Below are positions 1-4,840 of a stretch of DNA of 7,093 nucleotides, one piece after another; within the stretch, counting starts at the first letter, position 1, and every line of letters starts with the position of its first letter. The stretch comes from CAZCFB01 sp964511535. Lineage in GTDB: Bacteria > Myxococcota_A > Polyangia > GCA-2747355 > CAZCFB01. The stretch is taken from NCBI GenBank assembly GCA_964511535.1, contig CAZEFW010000264.1, forward strand, positions 1-7,093, read 5' to 3'. A program made the position numbers and the translations under genes. A model generated the notes under the pieces. It searched no databases, was not told the origin of the DNA, and worked only from the letters and a program-made list of their open reading frames with translations.

Positions 1-20
1 ATGGTCCCGACAATACCCCT

Positions 21-63
21 CCCTCCTTTAAACTCCATCAGAATTGTGGGGTTTAAAGGAGGG
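21..63. repeat. Long hairpin (16-bp inverted repeat)
   Basis: The left arm at 21-36 begins CCCTCCTTTAAAC and the right arm at 48-63 ends GTTTAAAGGAGGG. Thirteen bases pair perfectly, followed by one T-G wobble and two more pairs, around an 11-base loop (37-47). Neither strand has a T-run next to the stem, so it does not look like a standard intrinsic terminator. It could be a factor-dependent terminator, a structured RNA or a small dispersed palindrome. The direction of transcription is unknown. Confidence 0.6.
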
Positions 64-72
64 CCAGCCAGG

Positions 73-95
73 GCTAATCCTGCACCAGGGTTAGC
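73..95. repeat. Second hairpin, 9-bp stem
   Basis: GCTAATCCT at 73-81 pairs with AGGGTTAGC at 87-95 (one T-G wobble) around the five-base loop GCACC. It sits 9 bases to the right of the larger hairpin. Bases 102-112 (CCCTTATAAAC) are an imperfect copy of the left arm of that larger hairpin, so its right arm could instead pair across this one. No T-run follows. Confidence 0.45.
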
Positions 96-272
96 AGGAG
101 ACCCTTATAAACGGGCCCTCGGCGATTCCTGTCGCTGGGCGTAGCAAGACAATATCCTGGCACTTCTGTTACCGATGTAGTGGCACCGGACCGGGTTGCG
201 CGACGACTGGCCGATGCCGCTGAGCGACAGGCGCTGTCAGTTCGTGGGTAAGCCTCGGCGGTCGCCGGACGA

Positions 273-1526
273 TCAGCGGATCGCGTATATCATCGCGTAC
301 TTGGCCTGGGTGACCCAGTCGCCGTAGTACCACTTGTACGGACCGCTGACATAGGTGTCGCCGGAGGTGCCTGGCATGTCCCAGCCTGTCTTGTAATAGC
401 TGTTATGGATCTTGGTGAAGACCGAGTTGGCGGTGATCACGTTGGTGGGGTTGATGGCGTCATAGCTGGAGGCATAGGCGAATCCTCTGGCCGTCGCCGC
501 GGCGTTGATCAGCTTGTAGCCGCCCGCGATCAGGCCGATGCGCTGCTTGCAGGAGAGGGACGCCTTCCATGATTTGTAGCTGGTGCCGGGGCTCTGAAAG
601 CCGCACTCGTAATACAGTTCGGTGTTGTGTATTCCCCATGCTCTGACCACCATCCCCGCCTTGGCCAGGGCCTTGAAGGCGGCGTGGCTCATGTAGTGGT
701 ACCCCTTGAGCTTGGTGGGGTCGATGGCCGTGGAAGTGGTGGACGCGCTGGTCAACGGCGAGTCCACGAACATGAAGACGGTCCACCCTCCGCCGGCGGT
801 CTTGTTATCGCAATAGACCATGAAAGGGCTCGTCCCACCGGGGCCATCGGGATCTATCTTGTATGAGCCGCTGGGCGATGCACTGTTCAGCGCCAGGACA
901 TGCTTGCAGTTGTTCGGCAGCGGGACGCACTTGCCCTTGGAGCAGTACGTCGTGGCGCAGTCCGATTTTTTGCTGCACTTCTTGCCCGTGGCGCAGGTCG
1001 GGCAGACGCCGCCGCCGCAGTCCACGTCGGTCTCGGCGCCGTTCTGCATCTTGTCGGTGCATGTGGGCAGGGGAAAGTCCGGAGCTTGCTGGTCCGGGAC
1101 GAGCAAATCGGGTATCGCCTGGTCGGGGATGAGCTGATCCGGCAACGCCTGGTCGGGGATGAGCTGATCCGGGATGGCCAGATCAGGCATGAGCTGATCG
1201 GGCTGGAGCATGTCAGGTACGAGCTGATCCGGGACGGTTTGATCCGGGGTGGTCTGGTCGGGGACCGACTGATCCGGGATGGCCAGGTCCGGGATGGTTT
1301 GATCCAGCGGCGCCTGGTCTGGCGGGCTGGAGTCAGGGAGCGCGACGTCCGTCCCCAGATCCTGGGTGGAGAGGTCGGCTGGAAGAGCTCCGTCCTTCCC
1401 GGCGGGCCCGGATGCGCCGTCGCTGCAAGCCGCCCCGGCGAAAATCATCAACAAGACAGGCCAATGATGCAGCAGGCGCGCTGCATGCCGGAGCCGTGGG
1501 CGCGATTCGATCGAGCTGATATCCAT
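273..1526 (-). CDS. Lipoprotein with Pro-Asp pentads, Cys-rich module and fibrinogen-like (YCDxxxxGGGW) domain
   Basis: The product is 417 residues. Residues 1-33 read as a secretion signal: Arg-rich 9-17, hydrophobic 23-31, then GAAC with the likely lipidated Cys34. The lipobox is weak because Gly sits at -3. Four Gly-X-Y triplets (37-48, GASGPAGKDGAL) form a tiny collagen-like stretch. Residues 62-151 are 18 pentads of the type xxPDQ. Residues 156-200 hold eight cysteines (156, 170, 175, 178, 184, 190, 195, 200) with ETDVDCGGG, a module common in Myxococcota surface proteins. Residues 207-417 resemble a bacterial fibrinogen C-terminal-like domain: Y238-C239-D240, then GGGW at 245-248, with further cysteines at 207, 308 and 326. 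Fibrinogen-like domains often bind glycans or proteins, so a surface adhesion role is an inference. The ATG at 1526 lacks a Shine-Dalgarno site; the next in-frame Met (residue 27) would destroy the signal. The gene diverges from the next intact one. Confidence 0.9.
   Translation of the reverse strand: MDISSIESRPRLRHAARLLHHWPVLLMIFAGAACSDGASGPAGKDGALPADLSTQDLGTDVALPDSSPPDQAPLDQTIPDLAIPDQSVPDQTTPDQTVPDQLVPDMLQPDQLMPDLAIPDQLIPDQALPDQLIPDQAIPDLLVPDQQAPDFPLPTCTDKMQNGAETDVDCGGGVCPTCATGKKCSKKSDCATTYCSKGKCVPLPNNCKHVLALNSASPSGSYKIDPDGPGGTSPFMVYCDNKTAGGGWTVFMFVDSPLTSASTTSTAIDPTKLKGYHYMSHAAFKALAKAGMVVRAWGIHNTELYYECGFQSPGTSYKSWKASLSCKQRIGLIAGGYKLINAAATARGFAYASSYDAINPTNVITANSVFTKIHNSYYKTGWDMPGTSGDTYVSGPYKWYYGDWVTQAKYAMIYAIR
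1074..1343 (-). repeat. Tandem 15-nt repeats encoding 18 Pro-Asp pentads
   Basis: This segment encodes residues 62-151 of the fibrinogen-like lipoprotein. Pentads such as TIPDL, AIPDQ, SVPDQ, LIPDQ and ALPDQ stay in register without interruption; one departs from the pattern (APLDQ). The spacer has no Lys or Arg and is strongly acidic. At DNA level the period is 15 nt. The best-preserved copy is a 27-bp exact direct repeat at 1116-1142 and 1146-1172 (30-bp period), which suggests recent expansion. It probably acts as an extended spacer holding the folded domains off the membrane. Confidence 0.85.
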
Positions 1527-1532
1527 TCATTA

Positions 1533-1562
1533 TCTGTACAGGAGGGCGACCCTCGCCGGCAA
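1533..1562 (-). promoter_or_regulatory. Weak candidate promoter for the fibrinogen-like gene
   Basis: Read on the minus strand, TTGCCG (1557-1562) lies 18 bases before TACAGA (1533-1538), which ends 6 bases before the ATG. This would give an almost leaderless transcript, in line with the missing Shine-Dalgarno site. An overlapping GATAAT (1529-1534) is nearer the -10 consensus but too close to the ATG to give a transcript containing it. The match is poor, so treat it as tentative. Confidence 0.22.
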
Positions 1563-1605
1563 GGATCGGGCCGCCCGCAGGGTAATGGACCGGAAGATCG
1601 ACGCG

Positions 1606-1634
1606 CCACGGGCTTCGAATGGTTAACCCCGTGG
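1606..1634. repeat. 7-bp inverted repeat between the gene remnant and the fibrinogen-like gene
   Basis: CCACGGG (1606-1612) pairs perfectly with CCCGTGG (1628-1634) around a 15-base loop that contains the palindrome TTCGAA; GGTTAACC (1621-1628) overlaps its right edge. On the minus strand it starts 26 bases after the stop codon of the gene remnant ending at 1660, so it could be that gene's old terminator, though no T-run follows. It could equally be an operator for the fibrinogen-like gene about 80 bases downstream. Confidence 0.35.
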
Positions 1635-1659
1635 ATCCAGATGAGACTGCCTGTGGTGG

Positions 1660-1758
1660 CTACTGGTACTCGCTGAAGATGCCCACCTTCAGGCTTCCGT
1701 CCTGCCTGTTGCGCTTGCCGAGCATGATGGTGGCGCCCCTCTCTTCGAATCCTCCGGC
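1660..1758 (-). pseudogene. Remnant of a gene related to the partial lipoprotein gene at 5843-7093
   Basis: On the minus strand, codons from 1758 down to the TAG at 1660-1662 read AGGFEERGATIMLGKR, then NRQDGSLKVGIFSEYQ. Residues 149-176 of the protein encoded at 5843-7093 read AGEYEEKGTTIMIGKR, then TRQDGSVKVGIF. At DNA level 1674-1758 (reverse complement) and 6287-6371 agree at 76 of 85 bases by my hand alignment. The remnant frame stays open upstream only to a TGA at 1861-1863 and has no ATG before the matching segment. A further short match (ATCAG then GGCAAG) lies upstream but only with a frame slip. The reading ends four codons after the match, whereas the gene at 5843 continues for over 240 residues. 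The upstream side runs into the start of the propeller lipoprotein gene, so this is best read as a truncated, decayed copy. It could instead be the true 3' end of a shorter family member that lost its 5' part. Confidence 0.72.
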
Positions 1759-1822
1759 GCTGCCCCATAGCTCCGGTCCTGACCTGCTTGCCGCTGATGC
1801 GTACCGACTCGCCTCCCTGTGG

Positions 1823-1828
1823 TAGCCT
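1823..1828 (+). promoter_or_regulatory. Candidate -10 element (TAGCCT) for a leaderless transcript
   Basis: TAGCCT fits the TANNNT form of a -10 hexamer and ends 7 bases before the ATG at 1836. That is the spacing expected if transcription starts at the ATG itself. No Shine-Dalgarno sequence precedes this ATG, which agrees with leaderless expression. No good -35 hexamer is seen at the usual distance. Confidence 0.35.
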
Positions 1829-1835
1829 GCGCGGC

Positions 1836-3200
1836 ATGAGGCGCGTCCCCTCCCTGTTCGTCATGTTTCTGCTCGCCGCCTGCGACAGCGGCGGCACCTT
1901 CTTCGACAGGGACGCTGCCCTGGTGGGCCTCGATGGAGGCGGCAAGGATCGCGGCATCGGCGACGCGGGGCTTCAGCCCGCCAATGACCTCCCGCGGCCT
2001 GATGGCCCCCGCCCGCCTGACGGCTTCATTTGGCCAGACATCTGGCCTGCCCAGGATCTGTTCACGGCGATGGACCTGCCGTCATGGCCCGACACGGGCG
2101 CGACCCCGGACAAGGGCGGCGCGGCGCCGGACAAGGGCAGCGGCGGGGCCGTGGCCCGGGGCGTCTACAGCTACGCCGCGGTGCCGGTCTACGGCCTGCT
2201 CAACCCGCCAGCCGCCATGTACCACCCCAAGGGTGATCATGCCCTGCTGCTCGACGCCTCGGACAAGGTCCACCGCTACACGGTCAAGACCAACGCCGTG
2301 GCCCAGGTGGCCACCGCTCCGGGGGTCACCTGGCGCGCCGTCGCCTTCGTGGCCAGCGGCGCCAGCGCGGTGCTGCTCGGCAACCACAGCGCGAGCAACA
2401 CCGGGCGCGTCTATGTCTGGGACCACGCCGGGGGAAAGCTGAGCGAGCTGACCGCCGAGCGCTTCGCCGGCGGCACCTACCAGGCCCTCGCCCTGTCGGC
2501 GGGCGGCGCGTCGTTCAAGCTGTTGGGCAGCAAGAAGAGCAGCGGCGCCGGCTACCTCGCCTACCTCTGGGACCTCGACCCGGCCAAGGGGCGGACCAAC
2601 GTCAAGGCGACCTGGACCTCGGCGGGGTGCCAGGACCTGGCCTGGGCCTCCGACAGCTACGGCAAGCCCGCGGTGGCCGTCTCGTGCGGGGTCAACGGCG
2701 TGACCCTGATGCACCTGGACGGCGGCGGCAACTGGACCAAACATACGAAGAACGCCGGCAATACATCGTACATGTCGGGGCGGCCCCAGCGGGACTACGC
2801 CCTGGCGATCTGCTGGTCGTGCAGCGGCAAGGTGTACCGCTTCGAGAAGGGGGCATGGGCCACGCCTTACGCCAGCCCCAAGCTGACCGGCGCCTCGCGC
2901 ATCGGCTTTTCGAGCGACGGCAAGCGCGCCCTGCTGCTCGGGGGGTACGGCGGCTCGCCAGCGGTGGCCCGCGCCCACGAGTACCGCCACGACCTGATGG
3001 GGCAGACCGACTTCACCGATGTCTCGATCCCGAACTTCGACAAGGCCCCGTACAACGCCAAGAGCGGCGCCCAGCTCAACGCTGTGGCGTGGCGCCCGGG
3101 CTGCGATGGCGGCCTCATCGTCGGCGGGGCCAACTCCTACGCACAGAAGAAGGGTTACGTGATCCGTTTCCAGGTGGTCAACGGCAAGAAGTGCCCCTGA
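1836..3200 (+). CDS. Lipoprotein with Pro/Asp-rich linker and beta-propeller-like domain
   Basis: The product is 454 residues from the ATG at 1836. An in-frame ATG 48 bases upstream (1788) was rejected because it would bury the signal peptide behind 16 polar residues. The start reads MRRVPSLFVMFLLAAC: two Arg, a hydrophobic core and a textbook LAAC lipobox with lipidated Cys16, followed by Asp at +2. Residues 17-106 are a low-complexity Pro/Asp/Gly linker (RPDG, WPDIW, PDKG motifs). Residues 108-450 look like a propeller of about six or seven blades: recurring 40-50-residue units with a hydrophobic strand (ALLLD, AVLLG, ALLLGG, GLIVGG) and an aromatic strand (VHRYTV, VYVWD, AYLWD, VYRF, YVIRF). 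Cysteines 265/284 and 326/329 may form disulphides. No catalytic motif is seen, so a binding or scaffold role is inferred. The exact propeller family cannot be named by eye. Codon use is strongly GC-rich at third positions. Confidence 0.9.
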   Translation: MRRVPSLFVMFLLAACDSGGTFFDRDAALVGLDGGGKDRGIGDAGLQPANDLPRPDGPRPPDGFIWPDIWPAQDLFTAMDLPSWPDTGATPDKGGAAPDKGSGGAVARGVYSYAAVPVYGLLNPPAAMYHPKGDHALLLDASDKVHRYTVKTNAVAQVATAPGVTWRAVAFVASGASAVLLGNHSASNTGRVYVWDHAGGKLSELTAERFAGGTYQALALSAGGASFKLLGSKKSSGAGYLAYLWDLDPAKGRTNVKATWTSAGCQDLAWASDSYGKPAVAVSCGVNGVTLMHLDGGGNWTKHTKNAGNTSYMSGRPQRDYALAICWSCSGKVYRFEKGAWATPYASPKLTGASRIGFSSDGKRALLLGGYGGSPAVARAHEYRHDLMGQTDFTDVSIPNFDKAPYNAKSGAQLNAVAWRPGCDGGLIVGGANSYAQKKGYVIRFQVVNGKKCP

Positions 3201-3215
3201 GCAGAGAGCGCGCCG

Positions 3216-3249
3216 CCGCGGTATTGACCTCCGCGGTGTGCAATCTTTT
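3216..3249 (+). terminator. Weak intrinsic terminator candidate
   Basis: CCGCGG (3216-3221) pairs with CCGCGG (3231-3236) around a nine-base loop, 15 bases after the stop codon of the propeller lipoprotein gene. Four Ts (3246-3249) follow, but nine bases separate them from the stem, which is too far for an efficient intrinsic terminator. Confidence 0.25.
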
Positions 3250-3315
3250 GTCCTCACCCTCGCCGAGCCCTCCGCAGCGCGCTGGAAATCCTTGAACAAT
3301 CCCGGGGGCGTTTCC

Positions 3316-3331
3316 TGGCACGATACCTGCT
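3316..3331 (+). promoter_or_regulatory. Sigma-54 (RpoN) -24/-12 promoter
   Basis: TGGCACG (3316-3322), four bases, then CTGCT (3327-3331) matches the sigma-54 consensus TGGCACG-N4-TTGCW with one mismatch, the first T of TTGC. The essential GG and GC doublets are ten bases apart as required. The predicted transcription start is near 3342, two bases before the ATG at 3344. If used, the peptidase gene would need a bacterial enhancer-binding protein, a regulator class abundant in myxobacteria. No enhancer repeat was recognised upstream. Confidence 0.65.
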
Positions 3332-3343
3332 CATCAGGGGGGC

Positions 3344-4621
3344 ATGCCCCACCGCCTCACCAGCGCCGCCCGCCTGACGCCCCTGCTCATGTCGTTGCTG
3401 CTCTGGGCCTGCGGTCCGCTGCCGGACGACGACGGCTGGGAGCTCAACGACGACGTGGGGGAACGGATCATGGGCCTGGCCTGTCCCAAGGGCGGCAAGG
3501 TGACGCCCAAGACACCCTCCTTCGGCAAGTCCATCGATGGCCACGCCTCCTACGTCGCCCAGTCCAAATGTTCGCCCACGGCCCGGCCGGGCGTGGTGGC
3601 CTTCAAGAACCTGATCCTGGCCACGTACCCCTGTACCTACAGCGGCGGCATCACCCGCGCGTGCAGCGTCGGCGGCAAGAGCGAGCACAAGGAGGGGCGG
3701 GCCTGGGACTGGATGGTAAAGGCCGGACACCCGGCCGCGGACTCCCTGCTCAAGTGGCTGCTCGCCACCGACAAATATGGCAACAAGCAAGCCAACGCCC
3801 GCCGGCTGGGCATCATGTACATGGTCTTCAACAAGAAGATCTGGGGCGCCTACAGCGCCAGCAAGGGCTGGCGGCCCTACAGCGGCAGCAACCCCCACAC
3901 GGACCATGTGCATTTTTCGTTCAGCTGGGCCGGCGCCAACAAACAAACAAGTTTCTGGCAGGCGCCCACGGCTCCCAAGAACCAACCTCCGCAGGGGTGG
4001 CTGGAGAGCGCCAGCTGCGCCGAGATCCGCGGCTGGGCCCAGGACCCCGACGCCAAGAGCGCGGCCATCAACGTCCACATCTACCTGGACAGCAAGGCGG
4101 GCGACAAGGGCGCCAAGGCCTACAGCATCAAGGCCGGCCAGTACCGGTCGGACCTGTGCAAGGCCATCGGATCCTGCAAGCACGGCTTCGTCTTCAAGCT
4201 GCCGTCGAGCTTTCATGACGGCAAACCCCACACGGTGCGGGCCTACGGCATCGACGCTCAGGGGGGGACCAACCCGCAGCTCAAGGGCGGCTCCAAGACC
4301 TTCACCTGCAAGCCGCCGGCCCCGCCGCCGCCGCCGCCGCTCAAGCCGGACCTGAAGGCGCCGGCCCCCGACAGCGGCTCCCGGCCCGACACCGGTCCGA
4401 ATCGCCCGGATCCGGACCTCGGCGCGGCGCCGCCAGCGTATCAGGATGGCGCGCTACCCGGCGCCGACCTCGGCCCGTTGCCCTCCCCGGCTGCCGAAAC
4501 CATGCATCAGCTGGTCGGCGGCTGCTCGGTGGGATCGCGCACGGGCGCAGGCGCCTGGCCAGTGATGGTATTGACCCTGCTGGGCCTGCTGACGCGCCGC
4601 CGCCAGGGCGGCTCTTTTTAG
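3344..4621 (+). CDS. Putative LAS-type (M15/ARB_07466-like) zinc peptidase with lipobox and MYXO-CTERM tail
   Basis: The product is 425 residues. Residues 1-22 form a signal with Arg4 and Arg10 and a hydrophobic core ending in LWAC (lipobox, Cys23). Residues about 58-195 resemble the VanY/M15-like LAS metallopeptidase fold: SEHKEGRAWDW gives His115-x6-Asp122, and HTDHVH gives Asp187 and His188-x-His190, the expected zinc ligands and catalytic acid. LAS enzymes usually cut peptidoglycan cross-links, so a wall-modifying role is likely but unproven. Residues about 218-322 form a second domain (IRGWAQDPD, YRSDLC, HTVRAYGID), a beta-sandwich-like module I cannot name. A Pro-rich linker with six consecutive Pro (327-332) and several Pro-Asp pairs spans 323-386. 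Residues 392-420 are a MYXO-CTERM tail: GGCSVG with Cys394, a hydrophobic span 402-416 and Arg418-420, recognised by myxosortase. The ATG at 3344 follows AGGGGGGC. The Met at residue 16 is a weaker start because it removes the basic signal residues. Confidence 0.9.
   Translation: MPHRLTSAARLTPLLMSLLLWACGPLPDDDGWELNDDVGERIMGLACPKGGKVTPKTPSFGKSIDGHASYVAQSKCSPTARPGVVAFKNLILATYPCTYSGGITRACSVGGKSEHKEGRAWDWMVKAGHPAADSLLKWLLATDKYGNKQANARRLGIMYMVFNKKIWGAYSASKGWRPYSGSNPHTDHVHFSFSWAGANKQTSFWQAPTAPKNQPPQGWLESASCAEIRGWAQDPDAKSAAINVHIYLDSKAGDKGAKAYSIKAGQYRSDLCKAIGSCKHGFVFKLPSSFHDGKPHTVRAYGIDAQGGTNPQLKGGSKTFTCKPPAPPPPPPLKPDLKAPAPDSGSRPDTGPNRPDPDLGAAPPAYQDGALPGADLGPLPSPAAETMHQLVGGCSVGSRTGAGAWPVMVLTLLGLLTRRRQGGSF
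4322..4339 (+). repeat. (CCG)6 microsatellite coding for polyproline
   Basis: Six CCG units encode the proline run in the linker between the second domain and the MYXO-CTERM tail of the peptidase. Runs of three or more prolines stall ribosomes and normally need elongation factor P. Repeat-number changes here would only lengthen or shorten the linker. Confidence 0.8.
4599..4619 (+). terminator. Intrinsic terminator overlapping the end of the peptidase gene
   Basis: GCCGC (4599-4603), loop CAGG, GCGGC (4608-4612), then TCTTTTT (4613-4619): a GC-rich stem directly followed by a T-run, the classical intrinsic terminator layout. It lies inside the coding sequence and its last T is the first base of the TAG stop (4619-4621), so it encodes most of the RRRQGGSF terminus. 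Confidence 0.65.
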
Positions 4622-4772
4622 GCCCCACCTGCTTGCTTCTGGAGTCAGGCCTCAGATGCTCGGCCGGGGCTCCTGCCGACAGCTGCTCCTGCCCCTGAAC
4701 GGGTAGCGATCATGGATTGAGTTGGGCGATTGAGGAGCGGCCATTGGGGAATTCTCGGGGGGGGAGTTCGGC

Positions 4773-4801
4773 TTTTCACCGAAGTGCACCAATGATATAG
4801 T
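4773..4801 (+). promoter_or_regulatory. Sigma-70-like promoter for the lipoprotein operon
   Basis: TTTTCA (4773-4778, four of six matches to TTGACA), a 17-base spacer, then TATAGT (4796-4801) in an AT-rich island. The start site would fall near 4808, giving a leader of about 33 bases that includes the strong Shine-Dalgarno site. A second -10-like TACAAT lies at 4808-4813 without a good -35. Confidence 0.5.
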
Positions 4802-4826
4802 TTTTATCTACAATTTCCACTACTTG

Positions 4827-4834
4827 AGGGGAGG
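4827..4834 (+). promoter_or_regulatory. Strong ribosome binding site that sets a TTG start
   Basis: AGGGGAGG ends 6 bases before the TTG at 4841. The TTG at 4835 directly abuts it and cannot be used efficiently, and the ATG at 4868 has no Shine-Dalgarno site. The spacing therefore selects TTG 4841. Confidence 0.65.
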
Positions 4835-4840
4835 TTGTTC

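Larger units (their letters stand above)
1..272. other. Intergenic region downstream of the fibrinogen-like gene
   Basis: No convincing gene is seen here. A 47-codon plus-strand frame opens with the ATG at base 1 and stops at 142-144, but it runs through two strong hairpins, has no visible ribosome binding site, and its product matches no family I know. The stretch lies 3' of the minus-strand gene ending at 273. Two hairpins (21-63 and 73-95) dominate the left part. Further right, a 9-bp inverted repeat pairs 128-136 (CCTGTCGCT) with 223-231, and a short stem GACAG-gcg-CTGTC lies at 226-238. The last could help end transcription of the minus-strand gene, but it has no T-run. Confidence 0.5.
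4622..4840 (+). other. Intergenic region upstream of the two-gene lipoprotein operon
   Basis: No gene is seen. The left part is GC-rich and contains two copies of GCTCCTGCC (4669-4677, 4685-4693). The right part (about 4771-4820) turns sharply AT-rich and carries the promoter and ribosome binding site of the downstream gene. A small stem TTCGG/CCGAA (4767-4771, 4779-4783) overlaps the -35 region and may be chance. Confidence 0.6.

Noticed and set aside
1..144. A 47-codon plus-strand reading frame from the ATG at base 1
   Set aside because: It runs through two hairpins, has no visible ribosome binding site within the window and no recognisable product. It could be the end of an upstream gene, but nothing supports that.
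158..172. A second sigma-54-like site (TGGCAC, five bases, TTAC)
   Set aside because: The essential GC doublet at -12 is AC here, and the nearest gene on that strand does not start downstream.
181..199. TGGCAC followed by TTGC, resembling a -24/-12 promoter
   Set aside because: The spacer is nine bases instead of five, which puts the two elements on the wrong helical spacing for sigma-54.
1074..1343. Regularly spaced repeats considered as a CRISPR array
   Set aside because: The period is 15 nt with no spacers and encodes in-frame Pro-Asp pentads, so it is a coding tandem repeat.
900..1676. Long plus-strand open frame antisense to the Pro-Asp repeats
   Set aside because: It mirrors the 15-nt repeat of the real minus-strand gene, which has a signal peptide, a Cys-rich module and a fibrinogen-like domain in its own frame.
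2082..3299. Long minus-strand open frame (about 400 codons) opposite the propeller lipoprotein gene
   Set aside because: Long antisense frames are expected in GC-rich coding DNA. Its translation is low-complexity Arg/Ala/Gly/Val without domain features, while the plus frame has a lipobox and repeated propeller strands.
3254..4231. Minus-strand frame opposite the peptidase gene
   Set aside because: Same antisense effect; the plus frame carries zinc-ligand motifs and a MYXO-CTERM tail.
4727..4740. CGATTGAGGAGCGG, nearly identical to the start of the gene at 5843 (5849-5863)
   Set aside because: The longest exact match is 11 bases with a one-base gap and no flanking similarity; matches of that length are expected by chance in 7 kb.
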